Source: Megachile rotundata (Eukaryota; Arthropoda; Insecta; Hymenoptera; Megachilidae). From it: a stretch of DNA of 64,000 bases. Positions 14,401 through 29,837 of the stretch are shown here, in pieces. The notes under the pieces were generated by a model. The model ran no database searches, was not told the origin of the DNA, and saw only the letters and a list, made by a program, of their open reading frames with translations. The stretch lies in assembly GCF_050947335.1 (NCBI RefSeq), contig NC_134997.1, positions 1,302,001 to 1,366,000 on the forward strand, given 5' to 3'. Positions within the stretch are counted from its first letter, which is position 1, and every line of letters starts with the position of its first letter. The translations under genes were made by a program, and so were the position numbers.

Positions 14401-14997
14401 AATCACAATCACACAATCACACAATCACGATCACACAATCACAATAACACAGTCACACAATCACAATCACAATCACAATCACACAATCACGATCATACAA
14501 TCACGATCACACAGTCACAATCACACAGTCACACAATCACGATCACACAATCACAATCACACAATCACAATCACACAATAACCATCACACAATCACAATC
14601 ACACGATCACAATCACACGATCACAATCACACAATCACAATCACACAATCACACAGTCACAAACCCACAATCACGATCCCACAGTCACGATCACACAGTT
14701 ACGATCACACAATCACACAGTCACAATCTCACAATCACGATCACACAATCACCATCACACAATCACGATCGCACAATCACAATCACACAATCACACAATC
14801 ACGATCACACAATCACTATCACACAATCACGATCATCCAATAAAGATCACACAATCACACAATCACTATCACACAATCACGATCACACAATCACGATCAC
14901 ACAATCACGATCTCACAGTCACACAATCACAATCACAATCACACAATAACACAGTCACAATCCCACAATCACTATCACACAATCACAATCACACAAT

Positions 14998-15487
14998 CGC
15001 AATCACACAATCGCAATCACACAATCGCAATCACACAATCGCAATCACACAATCGCAATCACACAATCGCAATCACACAGTCGCAACCACACAATCGCAA
15101 TCACACAATCGCAATCACACAATCGCAATCACACAATCGCAATCACACAATCGCAATCACACAATCGCAATCACAGAATCGCAATCACACAATCGCATTC
15201 ACACAATCGCAATCACACAATCGCAATCATTCAATCGCAATCCCACAATCGCAATCACACAATCGCAATCACAAAATCGCAATCACACAATCGCAATCAC
15301 ACAATGGCAATCACACAATAGCAATCACTCAATCGCAATCACACAATCGCAATCACACAATCGCAATCACACAATCGCAATCACACAATCGCAATCACAC
15401 AATCGCAAACACACAATCGCAATCACACAATCGCAATCACACAATCGCAATCACACAATCGCAATCACACAATCGCAATCACACAAT
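14998..15487. repeat. (ATCGCAATCACACA)35 run
   Basis: About 35 consecutive units of the ATCGCA colour with scattered private changes (CAGTCGCAACC, CAGAATCGC, TCGCATTC, ATCATTCAATC, ACAATGGC, ACAATAGC). The same ordered changes recur at 24,934-25,367 (31 units), showing that the run was copied as a block. A 10-unit remnant sits at 26,442-26,581. Confidence 0.88.
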
Positions 15488-15716
15488 CACAATCACACAA
15501 TCACAAACACGCAGTCGCGATCACACGATCACGATCACACGATCACGATCACACGATCACGATCACACGATCACGATCACACAATCACAATCACACAATC
15601 AAGATCACACAATCACGATCACACAATAACAATCACACAATCACAATCACACAATCACAATCACACAATCACAATCACACAATCACAGTCACACAATCAC
15701 AATCACACAGTCACAC

Positions 15717-15769
15717 AATCACAATCACAATCACAATCACAGTCACAATCACAATCACAATCACAATAA
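15717..15769. repeat. Impure (AATCAC)n tract
   Basis: Hexamers interrupted by one CACAGTC change and ending in AATAAC. Confidence 0.75.
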
Positions 15770-16110
15770 CACAATCACAGTCATGATCACACAATCACAA
15801 TCACACAATCACAATCCCACAATCACAATCACACAATCACAGTCACACAATCACAATCACACAATCACGCAGTCACAATCCCACAATCAAGGTCACACAA
15901 TCACGACCACACAGTCACGATCACACAATCACGATCACACAATCACAATCACACAACCACAACCACACAATCACACAGTCACAATCCCACAATCACGATC
16001 ACACAATCACGACCACACAGTCACGATCACACAATCACGATCACACTATCACGATCACACTATCACGATCACACAATCACAGTCACACAATCGCAATCAC
16101 ACAGTCACAC

Positions 16111-16182
16111 AATCACAATCACAATCACAATCACAATCACAATCACAATCACAATCACAATCACAATCACAATCACAATCAC
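16111..16182. repeat. (AATCAC)12 hexamer tract
   Basis: Pure run ending in CACACAATC rather than AATCAT, unlike the 4,483 family. Confidence 0.88.
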
Positions 16183-16430
16183 ACAATCACAGTCACGATC
16201 ACACAATCACAATCACAAAATCACGATCACACAATCACGATCACACAATCACCATCACACAATCACGATTACAAAATCACGATCACAATCACGATCACAC
16301 AGTAACGATTACACAATCACGATCACAGAATCCTAATCACACAATCAGGATCACACAATCACGATCACCGAATCACGATCACACAATCACAATCACAATC
16401 ACATAATCACAATCACACAATCGCTATCAC

Positions 16431-18482
16431 ACAATCGCGATCACACAATCGCGATCACACAATCGCGATCACACAATCGCGATCACACAATCGCGATCAC
16501 ACAATCGCGATCACACAATCGCGATCACACAATCACAATCACGATCAAACAATCACTATCACCCAATCACGATCACCCAATCACGATCACCCAATCACGA
16601 TCACACAATAACGATCACACAATCACGATCACACAATCACGATCACACAATCACGATCACACAATCACACAGCCACAATCCCACAATAACGATCACACAA
16701 TCACGACCACACAGTCACAATCACACAATCGCAATCACAATCACACAATCACAGTCACACAATCACAATCACACAACCACAACCACACAATCCCACAGTC
16801 ACAATCCCACAATCACGATCACACAATCACGACCACACAGTCACGATCACACAATCGCAATCACACAACCACAATCACACAACCACAATCACACAATCAC
16901 AACCACACAATCACAATCACACAATCACGATCACACAATCACGATCACACAATCACAATCACACAATCACAATCAAACAATCACGATCGCACAATCACGA
17001 TCGCACAATCACGATCGCACAATCACGATCGCACAATCACGATCGCACAATCACGATCGCACAATCACGATCGCACAATCACGTTCGCACAATCACGATC
17101 GCACAATCACGATCGCACAATCACGATGGCACAATCACGATCGCACAATCACGATCGCACAGTCACAATCCCACAATCACGATCACACAATCACGACCAC
17201 ACAGTCGCAATCACACAATCGCAATCACACAATCGCAATCACACAATCGCAATCACACAATCGTAATCACACAATCGCAATCACACAATCACAATCACAC
17301 AATCAAACAATCGCAATCAAACAATCGCAATCACACAATCAAACAATCGCAATCAAACAATCGCAATCACACAATCGCAATCACACAATCGCAATCACAC
17401 AAACGCGATCACACAATCGCGATCACACAATCGCGATCACACAATCGCGATCACACAATCGCGATCACACAATCGCGATCACACAATCGCGATCACACAA
17501 TCACGATCACACAATCACGATCACACAATCACGATCACACTATCACGATCACACAATCACGATCACACAATCACACAGTCACAATCCCACAATCGCGATC
17601 ACACAATCGCGATCACACAATCGCAATCACACAATCGCAATCACACAATCGCAATCACACAATCGCAATCTCACAATCACAATCACACAATCACAGTCAC
17701 ACAATCGCACAGTCACAATCCCACAATCACGATCACCCAATCACGATCACCCAATCACGATCACCCAATCACGATCACCCAATCACGATCACCCAATCAC
17801 GATCACACAATCACGATCACACAATCACGATCACACAATCACGATCACACAATCACGATCACACAATCACGATCACACAATCACGATCACACAATCACGA
17901 TCACACAATCACGACCACACAGTCACAATCACACAATCGCAATCACAATCACACAATCACAATCACACAATCACAATCACACAATCACAATCACACAATC
18001 AAACAATCGCAATCAAACAATCGCAATCACACAATCGCAATCACACAATCGCAATCACACAATCGCGATCACACAATCGCGATCACACAATCGCGATCAC
18101 ACAATCACGATCACACAATCGCGATCACACAATCACGATCACACTATCATGATCACGCAATCACGATCACACAATCACGATCACACAATCACACAGTCAC
18201 AATCCCACAATCGCGATCACACAATCGCGATCACACAATCGCGATCACACAATCGCGATCACACATTCGCGATCACACAATCACGACAACACAGTCACGA
18301 TCACACAATCGCAATCACACAATCACAATCATACAATCACGATCACACATTCACAATCACACAACCACAACCACACAATCACACAGTCACAATCCCACAA
18401 TCACGATCACACAATCACGACCACACAGTCACAATCACACAATCGCAATCACAATCCCACAATCACAATCACACAATCACAT
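16431..18482. repeat. Block repeated at about 26,620-28,470
   Basis: From the marker ACTATCACCC at 16,555 it matches the block starting at 26,645 (offset 10,090, drifting to about 10,112 through 14-mer gains). It contains a 13-unit CGATCG tract (16,984) with shared internal variants ACGTTCGC and ACGATGGC, a shared ATCGTAATC change (17,263 and 27,366), ATCGCGATCACACA runs and ATCACCCA units. It is also related to 5,571-6,900. No gene is seen. Confidence 0.82.
16984..17157. repeat. CGATCG tract, 13 positions
   Basis: Shares ACGTTCGC and ACGATGGC markers with 6,014 and 27,088; two more positions than 6,014. Confidence 0.9.
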
Positions 18483-20450
18483 TCACACAATCACAATCAC
18501 ACAATCACAATCACACAATCACAATCACACAATCAAACAATCGCAATCAAACAATCGCGATCACACAATCGCAATCGCACAATCGCAATCACACAATCGC
18601 GATCACACAATCGCGATCACACAATCGCGATCACACAATCACGATCACACAATCACGATCACACAATCACGATCACACTATCACGATCACACAATCACGA
18701 TCACACAATCACGATCACACAATCACACAGTCACAATCCCACAATCGCGATCACACAATCGCGATCACACAATCGCGATCACACAATCGCGATCACACAT
18801 TCGCGATCACACAATCACGACAACACAGTCACGATCACACAATCGCAATCACACAATCACAATCATACAACCACAATCACACAATCACGACCACACAATC
18901 ACGACCACACAATCACGATCACACAATCACGATGACACTATCACGATCACACAATCACGATCACACAATCATGATCACACAATCACGATCACACAATCAC
19001 AATCACGCAATCACGATCACACATTCACAATCACACAACCACAACCACACAATCACACAGTCACAATCCCACAATCACGATCACACAATCACGACCACAC
19101 AGTCACAATCACACAATCGCAATCACAATCCCACAATCACAATCACACAATCACATTCACACAATCACAATCACACAACCACAACCACACAATCCCACAG
19201 TCACAATCCCACAATCACGGTCACACAATCACAGTCACAAAATCACAATCACAATCACAATCACAATCACAATCACAATCACAATCACAATCACAATCAC
19301 AATCACAATCACAATCACACAATCACAGTCACACAATCACAATCACACAATCGCACAGTCACAATCCCACAATCACGATCACCCAATCACGATCACCCAA
19401 TCACGATCACCCAATCACGATCACACAATCACGATCACACAATCACGATCACACAATCACACAGTCACAATCCCACAATCACGATCACACAATCACACAG
19501 TCACAATCACACAATCGCAATCACAATCCCACAATCACAATCACACAATCACATTCACACAATCACAATCACACAACCACAACCACACAATCCCACAGTC
19601 ACAATCCAACAATCACGATGACACAATCACGACCACACAGTCACGATCACACAATCGCAATCACACAATCACAATCACACAACCACAATCACACAATCAC
19701 AACCACACAATCACAATCACACAATCACAATCACACAATCACAATCACACAATCACGATCACACAATCACGATCACACAATCACCGTCACACAATCACGA
19801 TCACACAACCGCGATCACACAATCGCGATCACACAATCGCGATCACACAATCACAATCACGATCAAACAATCACGATCACCCAATCACGATCACCCAATC
19901 ACGATCACCCAATCACGATCACACAATAACGATCACACAATCACGATCACACAATCACGATCACACAATCACACAGTCACAATCCCACAATAACGATCAC
20001 ACGATCACGACCACACAGTCACAATCACACAATCGCAATCACAATCACACAATCACAGTCACACAATCACAATCACACAACCACAACCACACAATCCCAC
20101 AGTCACAATCCCACAATCACGATCACACAATCACGGCCACACAGTCACGATCACACAATCGCAATCACACAACCACAATCACACAACCACAATCACACAA
20201 TCACAATCACACAATCACGACCACACAATCACGATCACACAATCACAATCACACAATCACGATCACACAATCACGATCAAACAATCACGATCACACAATC
20301 ACGATCACACAATCACGATCACACAATCACGATCACACAATCACGATCACACAATCACGATCACACAATCACGATCACAGAATCACGATCACACAATCCC
20401 ACAATCACGATCACACAATCACGACCACACAGTCACAATCACACAATCGC
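18483..20450. repeat. Near-identical copy of 6,903-8,880
   Basis: Offset 11,580 with few substitutions. It contains (AATCAC)13 at 19,241-19,318 and the CATTCGCG marker at 18,798. A second CATTCGCG copy at 18,264 belongs to the preceding block, so this marker appears twice within 540 bp, a local duplication junction near 18,482. Confidence 0.85.
19241..19318. repeat. (AATCAC)13 hexamer tract
   Basis: Copy of 7,661-7,738 at exactly 11,580 bp distance with an unchanged unit number. Confidence 0.9.
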
Positions 20451-21049
20451 AATCACAATCACACAATCACAATCACACAATCACAATCACACAATCACAA
20501 TCACACAATCACAATCACACAATCACAATCACACAATCACAATCACACAATCACAATCACACAATCAAACAATCGCAATCAAACAATCGCAATCACACAA
20601 TCGCAATCACACAATCGCAATCACACAATCGCAATCACACAAACGCAATCACACAATCGCAGTCACACAATCGCAATCACACAATTGCAATCACACAATC
20701 GCAATCACACAATCACGATCACACAATCACGATCACACAATCACGATCCCACAATCACGATCACACAATCACGATCACACAATCACGATCAGACAATCAC
20801 CGTCACACAATCACGATCACAAAACGACGATCACAATCACGATCACACAATCACGATTACACAATCACGATCACAGAATCCTAATCACACAATCAGGATC
20901 ACACAATCACGATCACATAATCACGGTCACACAATCACGGTCACACAATCACGATCACACAATCACGATCACACAATCACACAATCACAATCACAATCAC
21001 ATAATCACAATCACACAATCACAATCACACAATCACAATCAAACAATCA

Positions 21050-21209
21050 CGATCGCACAATCACGATCGCACAATCACGATCGCACAATCACGATCGCAC
21101 AATCACGATCGCACAATCACGATCGCACAATCACGATCGCACAATCACGATCGCACAATCACGATCGCACAATCACGATCGCACAATCACGATCGCACAA
21201 TCACGATCG
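21050..21209. repeat. CGATCG tract, 12 units
   Basis: Pure; same number of units as 10,870. Confidence 0.92.
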
Positions 21210-22250
21210 CACAATCACGACCACACAATCACACAGTCACAATCCCACAATCACGATCACACAATCGCAATCACAATCCCACAATCACAATGACACAATC
21301 ACAGTCACGATCACACAATCACAATCACACAATCTCAATCCCACAATCACAATCGCACAATCACAATCGCACTATCACAATCGCACTATCACAATCGCAC
21401 TATCACAATCGCACAATCACAATCGCACTATCACAATCGCACTATCACAATCGCACTATCACAATCACACGATCACAATCACACAATCACAATCACGCAA
21501 TCACAATCACACAATCGCAATTCCACAATCGCAATCATACAATCGCAATCACACAATCGCAATCACACAAACGCAATCACACGATCGCAATCACACGATC
21601 GCAATCACACGATCGCAATCACACGATCGCAATCACACGATCGCAATCACACGATCACGATCACACTATCACGATCACACAATCACAGTCACACGATCAC
21701 AATCACACAGTCACACAATCACAATCACACAATCACAGTCACGATCACACAATCACAATCACACAATCTCAATCCCACAATCACAATCACACAATCACAG
21801 TCACACAATCACAGTCACACAATCACAGTCACACAATCACACAGTCACGATTCCACAATCACGATCACACAATCACGACCACACAATCACGATCACACAA
21901 TCACAATCACACAATCACGATCACACAATCACGATCACACAGTCACGACAACACAATCACGACCACACAATCACGATCACACTATCACGATGACACAATC
22001 ACGATCACACAATCACGATCACACAATCACGATCACACAATCACGATCACACAATCACAATCACACAATCACGATCACACAATCACAATCACACAACCAC
22101 AACCACACAATCACACAGTCACAATCCCACAATCACGATCACACAATCACGACCACACAGTCACGATCACACAATCACGATCACACTATCACGATCACAC
22201 TATCACGATCACACAATCACAGTCACACAATCACAATCACACAGTCACAC

Positions 22251-22322
22251 AATCACAATCACAATCACAATCACAATCACAATCACAATCACAATCACAA
22301 TCACAATCACAATCACAATCAC
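22251..22322. repeat. (AATCAC)12 hexamer tract
   Basis: Same module position as 12,071-12,172 but five units shorter. Confidence 0.9.
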
Positions 22323-23699
22323 AATCATACAATCACAGTCACGTACACAATCACAATCACACAATCACAATCCCACAATCACAATCACACAATCACAGTC
22401 ACACAATCACAATCACACAATCGCACAGTCACAATCCCACAATCACGATCACCCAATCACGATCACCCAATCACGATCACACAATCACGATCACACAATC
22501 ACGATCACACAATCACACAGTCACAATCCCACAATCACGATCACACAATCACGACCACACAGTCACAATCACACAATCGCAATCACAATCCCACAATCAC
22601 AATCACACAATCACATTCACACAATCACAATCACACAACCCCAACCACACAATCCCACAGTCGCAATCCCACAATCACGATCACACAATCACGACCACAC
22701 AGTCACGATCACACAGTCGCCATCACACAATCACAATCACACAACCACAATCACACAATCACAACCACACAATCACAATCACACAATCACAATCACACAA
22801 TCACGATCACACAATCACGATCACACAATCACGATCACACAATCACCATCACACAATCACGATCACAAAATCACGATCACAATCACGATCACACAATCAC
22901 GATTACACAATCACGATCACAGAATCCTAATCACACAATCAGGATCACACAATCACGATCACATAATCACGGTCACACAATCACGGTCACACAATCACGA
23001 TCACACAATCACGATCACACAATCACGACCACACAGTCGCAATCACACAATCGCAATCACACAATCGCAATCACACAATCGCAATCACACAATCGCAATC
23101 ACACAATCGCAATCACACAATCGCAATCACACAATCGCAATCTCACAATCACAATCACTCAATCACAGTCACACAACCACAACCACACAATCACACAGTA
23201 ACCATCCCACAAACACGATCACACAATCACGACCACACAGTCACGATCACACAATCACGATCACACTATCACGATCACACTATCACGATCACACAATCAC
23301 GATCACACAATCACGATCACACAATCACGATCACACAATCCCACAATCACGATCACACAATCACGACCACACAGTCACAATCACACAATCGCAATCACAA
23401 TCACACAATCACAATCACACAATCACAACCACACAATCAAACAATCGCAATCAAACAATCGCAATCACACAATCGCAATCACACAATCGCAATCACACAA
23501 ACGCAATCACACAATCGCAATCACACAATCGCAATCACACAATCGCAATCACACAATCGCAATCACACAATCGCAATCACACAATCGCAATAACACAATC
23601 AAACAATCACACAATCACACAGTCACAATCCCACAATCACGATCACACAATCACGACCACACAGTCACAATCACACAATCGCAATCACAGACCCACAAT

Positions 23700-26600
23700 C
23701 ACAATCACACAATCACAGTCACACAATCACAAACGCACAACCACAACCACACAATCACACAGTCACAATCCCACAATCACGATCACACAATCACGACCAC
23801 ACAGTCACGATCACACAATCGCAATCACACAATCACAATCACACAACCACAATCACACAACCACAATCACACAATCACAATCACACCATCACTATCACAC
23901 AATCACGATCACACAATCACGATCACACAATCTCGATCACACAATCACGATCACACAATCACCATCACACAATCACCATCACACAATCACGATCACACTA
24001 TCACGATCACACAATCACGATCACACAATCACGATCACACAATCACTACCACACAATCACGATCACACAATCACAATCACACAGTCACAATCACACAATC
24101 ACAATCACACAATCACAATCACACAATCACAATCACACAATCACAATCACACAATCACAATCACAATCACAATCACGATCACAATCACACAATCACAATC
24201 ACACAATCACGATCACACAATCACAATCACACAATCACACAGTCACAAACCCACAATCACGATCACACAAACACGATCACACAGTCACGATCACACAATC
24301 ACAATAACACAGTCGCACAATCACAATCACAATCACAATCACACAATCACGATCATACAATCACGATCACACAGTCACAATCACACAGTCACACAATCAC
24401 GATCACACAATCACAATCACACAATCACAATCACACAATAACCATCACACAATCACAATCACACAATCACAATCACACAACCACAATCACACAACCACAA
24501 TCACACAACCACAATCACACAACCACAATCACACAACCACAATCACACAACCACAATCACACAATCACAATCACACAATCACAATCACACAATCACAATC
24601 ACACGATCACAATCACACGATCACAATCACACAATCACAATCACACAATCACACAGTCACAATCTCACAATCACGATCACACAATCACCATCACACAATC
24701 ACGATCGCACAATCCCAATCACACAATCACACAATCACGATCACACAATCACTATCACACAATCACGATCATCCAATAACGATCACACAATCACACAATC
24801 ACTATCACACAATCACGATCACACAATCACGATCACACAATCACGATCTCACAGTCACACAATCACAATCACAATCACACAATAACACAGTCACAATCCC
24901 ACAATCACTATCACACAATCACAATCACAGAATCGCAATCACACAATCGCAATCACACAATCGCAATCACACAATCGCAATCACACAATCGCAATCACAC
25001 AATCGCAATCACACAATCGCAATCACACAGTCGCAACCACACAATCGCAATCACACAATCGCAATCACACAATCGCAATCACACAATCGCAATCACACAA
25101 TCGCAATCACACAATCGCAATCACAGAATCGCAATCACACAATCGCATTCACACAATCGCAATCACACAATCGCAATCATTCAATCGCAATCACACAATC
25201 GCAATCACACAATCGCAATCACAAAATCGCAATCACACAATCGCAATCACACAATCGCAATCACACAATAGCAATCACTCAATCGCAATCACACAATCGC
25301 AATCACACAATCGCAATCACACAATCGCAATCACACAATCGCAATCACACAATCGCAAACACACAATCACAATCACACAATCACAATCACACAATCACAA
25401 TCACACAATCACAATCACACAATCACAATCACAATCACAATCACGATCACAATCACACAATCACAATCACACAATCACGATCACACAATCACAATCACAC
25501 AATCACACAGTCACAAACCCACAATCACGATCACACAAACACGATCACACAGTCACGATCACACAATCACAATAACACAGTCACACAATCACAATCACAA
25601 TCACAATCACACAATCACGATCATACAATCACGATCACACAGTCACAATCACACAGTCACACAATCACGATCACACAATCACAATCACACAATCACAATC
25701 ACACAATAACCATCACACAATCACAATCACACAATCACAATCACACAACCACAATCACACAACCACAATCACACAACCACAATCACACAACCACAATCAC
25801 ACAACCACAATCACACAACCACAATCACACAACCACAATCACACAATCACAATCACACAATCACACAATCACGATCACACAATCACAATAATACAGTCAC
25901 ACAATCACAATCACAATCACAATCACACAATCACGATCATACAATCACGATCACACAGTCACAATCACACAGTCACACAATCACGATCACACAATCACAA
26001 TCACACAATCACAATCACACAATAACCATCACACAATCACAATCACACGATCACAATCACACGATCACAATCACACAATCACAATCACACAATCACACAG
26101 TCACAAACCCACAATCACGATCCCACAGTCACGATCACACAGTTACGATCACACAATCACACAGTCACAATCTCACAATCACGATCACACAATCACCATC
26201 ACACAATCACGATCGCACAATCACAATCACACAATCACACAATCACGATCACACAATCACTATCACACAATCACGATCATCCAATAACGATCACACAATC
26301 ACACAATCACTATCACACAATCACGATCACACAATCACGATCACACAATCACGATCTCACAGTCACACAATCACAATCACAATCACACAATAACACAGTC
26401 ACAATCCCACAATCACTATCACACAATCACAATCACACAATCGCAATCACACAATCGCAATCACAGAATCGCAATCACACAATCGCATTCACACAATCGC
26501 AATCACACAATCGCAATCATTCAATCGCAATCCCACAATCGCAATCACACAATCGCAATCACACAATCGCAATCACACAATCACAATCACACAATCACAA
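23700..26600. repeat. Distinct sub-family, internally duplicated
   Basis: Copy of the 13.55-15.5 kb sub-family (offset 10,176 at the GATCACAATC marker, 14,001 versus 24,177) followed by a second partial copy 1,268 bp further on (25,445). The second copy retains the CAACC run (25,747-25,844) but only 10 ATCGCA units (26,442-26,581), against 31 in the first and 35 in the 15-kb copy. The offset of 1,268 is 90 x 14 + 8, so the junction is out of 14-mer register. Confidence 0.82.
24934..25367. repeat. (ATCGCAATCACACA)31 run
   Basis: Block copy of the 14,998-15,487 run with the same ordered private variants, ending four units earlier after ATCGCAAACACAC. Confidence 0.85.
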
Positions 26601-28490
26601 ACACGCAGTCGCGATCACACAATCACAATCACGATCAAACAATCACTATCACCCAATCACGATCACCCAATCACGATCACCCAATCACGATCACCCAATC
26701 ACGATCACACAATAACGATCACACAATCACGATCACACAATCACGATCACACAATCACGATCACACAATCACACAGCCACAATCCCACAATAACGATCAC
26801 ACAATCACGACCACACAGTCACAATCACACAATCGCAATCACAATCACACAATCACAGTCACACAATCACAATCACACAACCACAACCACACAATCCCAC
26901 AGTCACAATCCCACAATCACGATCACACAATCACGACCACACAGTCACGATCACACAATCGCAATCACACAACCACAATCACACAACCACAATCACACAA
27001 TCACAACCACACAATCACAATCACACAATCACGATCACACAATCACGATCACACAATCACAATCACACAATCACAATCAAACAATCACGATCGCACAATC
27101 ACGATCGCACAATCACGATCGCACAATCACGATCGCACAATCACGATCGCACAATCACGATCGCACAATCACGATCGCACAATCACGTTCGCACAATCAC
27201 GATCGCACAATCACGATCGCACAATCACGATGGCACAATCACGATCGCACAATCACGATCGCACAGTCACAATCCCACAATCACGATCACACAATCACGA
27301 CCACACAGTCGCAATCACACAATCGCAATCACACAATCGCAATCACACAATCGCAATCACACAATCGTAATCACACAATCGCAATCACACAATCACAATC
27401 ACACAATCAAACAATCGCAATCAAACAATCGCAATCACACAATCAAACAATCGCAATCAAACAATCGCAATCACACAATCGCAATCACACAATCGCAATC
27501 ACACAAACGCAATCACACAATCGCGATCACACAATCGCGATCACACAATCGCGATCACACAATCGCGATCACACAATCGCGATCACACAATCACGATCAC
27601 ACAATCACGATCACACAATCACGATCACACTATCACGATCACACAATCACGATCACACAATCACACAGTCACAATCCCACAATCGCGATCACACAATCGC
27701 GATCACACAATCGCAATCACACAATCGCAATCACACAATCGCAATCACACAATCGCAATCTCACAATCACAATCACACAATCACAGTCACACAATCGCAC
27801 AGTCACAATCCCACAATCACGATCACCCAATCACGATCACCCAATCACGATCACCCAATCACGATCACCCAATCACGATCACCCAATCACGATCACACAA
27901 TCCCGATCACACAATCACGATCACACAATCACGATCACACAATCACGATCACACAATCACGATCACACAATCACGATCACACAATCACGATCACACAATC
28001 CCACAATCACGATCACACAATCACGACCACACAGTCACAATCACACAATCGCAATCACAATCACACAATCACAATCACACAATCACAATCACACAATCAC
28101 AATCACACAATCAAACAATCGCAATCAAACAATCGCAATCACACAATCGCAACCACACAATCGCAATCACACAATCGCGATCACACAATCGCGATCACAC
28201 AATCGCGATCACACAATCACGATCACACAATCACGATCACACAATCACGATCACACTATCACGATCACGCAATCACGATCACACAATCACGATCACACAA
28301 TCACACAGTCACAATCCCACAATCGCGATCACACAATCGCGATCACACAATCGCGATCACACAATCGCGATCACACATTCGCGATCACACAATCACGACA
28401 ACACAGTCACGATCACACAATCGCAATCACACAATCACAATCATACAATCACGATCACACATTCACAATCACACAACCACAACCACACAA
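26601..28490. repeat. Copy of the 16.5-18.4 kb block
   Basis: Matches 16,530-18,360. CGATCG tract of 13 units at 27,088-27,261, the ATCGTAATC change at 27,366 and the CATTCGCG marker at 28,376. A private change AATCCCGATC near 27,900 and an extra ATCACCCA unit separate it from the earlier copy. Confidence 0.8.
27088..27261. repeat. CGATCG tract, 13 positions
   Basis: Copy of 16,984 with the same variants and length. Confidence 0.9.
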
Positions 28491-29837
28491 TCACACAGTC
28501 ACAATCCCACAATCACGATCACACAATCACGACCACACAGTCACAATCACACAATCGCAATCACAATCCCACAATCACAATCACACAATCACATTCACAC
28601 AATCACAATCACACAACCACAACCACACAATCCCACAGTCACAATCCCACAATCACGGTCACACAATCACAGTCACACAATCACAATCACAATCACAATC
28701 ACAATCACAATCACAATCACAATCACAATCACAATCACAATCACAATCACAATCACAATCACAATCACAATCACAATCACAATCACAATCACAATCACAA
28801 TCACAATCACAATCACAATCACAATCACAATCACAATCACAATCACAATCACAATCACAATCACAATCACACAATCACAGTCACACAATCACAATCACAC
28901 AATCGCACAGTCACAATCCCACAATCACGATCACCCAATCACGATCACCCAATCACGATCACCCAATCACGATCACCCAATCACGATCACACAATCACGA
29001 TCACACAATCACGATCACACAATCACACTGTCACAATCCCACAATCACGATCACACAATCACACAGTCACAATCACACAATCGCAATCACAGTCCCACAA
29101 TCACAATCACACAATCACATTCACACAATCACAATCACACAACCACAACCACACAATCCCACAGTCACAATCCCACAATCACGGTCAGACAATCACGACC
29201 ACGCAGTCACGATCACACAATCGCAATCACACAATCACAATCACACAACCACAATCACACAATCACAACCACACAATCACAATCACACAATCACAATCAC
29301 ACAATCACAATCACACAATCACGATCACACAATCACGATCACACAATCACCATCACACAATCACGATCACAAAATCACGATCACAATCACAATCCCACAA
29401 TCACAATCACACAATCACATTCACAGAATCACAATCACACAACCACAACCACACAATCCCACAGTCACAATCCCACAATCACGATCACACAATCACGACC
29501 TCACAGTCACGATCACACAATCGCAATCACACAATTACAATCACACAACCACACAATCACAATCACACAATCACAATCACACAATCACGATCACACAATC
29601 ACGATCACACAATCACGATCACACAATCACAATCACACAATCACGATCACAAAACGACGATCACAATCACGATCACACAATCACGATTACACAATCACGA
29701 TCACAGAATCCTAATCACACAATCAGGATCACACAATCACGATCACATAATCACGGTCACACAATCACGGTCACACAATCACGGTCACACAATCACGATC
29801 ACACAATCACAATCACACAATCACGATCAAACAATCA
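28491..29837. repeat. Mosaic block with the longest hexamer tract
   Basis: Begins like 7,490/19,070 (ACGGTC marker at 28,657), then carries (AATCAC)32, ATCACCCA units, and from about 29,380 a stretch with CACATTCACAGAATC that is shared with 33,580 and 37,310. It ends with ATCCT...AGGAT at 29,708 and three ACGGTC units where other copies have two or one. Confidence 0.78.
28679..28870. repeat. (AATCAC)32 hexamer microsatellite
   Basis: 192 bp of uninterrupted hexamer, more than twice the 11-14 units usual for this position in other modules. The reverse strand reads Cys-Asp or Val-Ile dipeptides as apparent short open frames; these are products of the hexamer, not genes. Confidence 0.92.

Larger units (their letters stand above)
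13553..16430. repeat. Distinct array sub-family (CAACC and ATCGCA runs)
   Basis: This block differs in texture from its surroundings: seven CAACCACAATCACA units at 14,303-14,400, a 35-unit ATCGCAATCACACA run at 14,998-15,487, ATAACCATC, AATAACACAGTC and GATCATCC variants, and ACACGATC units at about 15,525-15,580. It has no CGATCG tract before 16,984. Related copies lie at about 23,730-25,370 and 25,370-26,600. From about 15,780 it returns to the common module texture, with (AATCAC)12 at 16,111-16,182 and ATCCT...AGGAT at 16,330. Confidence 0.8.
20451..23699. repeat. Second copy of the 10.2-13.6 kb module series
   Basis: Same landmark order as 10,191-13,552: CGATCG tract with 12 units (21,050), the ATGACACAATCACAGTC landmark (21,290), (AATCAC)12 (22,251-22,322) and ATCCT...AGGAT (22,924). 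Differences include a 2-bp loss at about 22,342-22,346 (ACGTACAC instead of ACGATCACAC) and a shorter hexamer tract (12 versus 17 units). Confidence 0.82.

Noticed and set aside
14839..14844. AATAAA polyadenylation hexamer
   Set aside because: A one-base variant of the AATAACG seen in the related copies at about 24,777 and 26,284; there is no gene upstream and no GT-rich element downstream.
28659..28888. Two reverse-strand open frames of Cys-Asp and Val-Ile dipeptides
   Set aside because: Produced entirely by the (AATCAC)32 hexamer; two frames are open over the same DNA and neither resembles a protein family.
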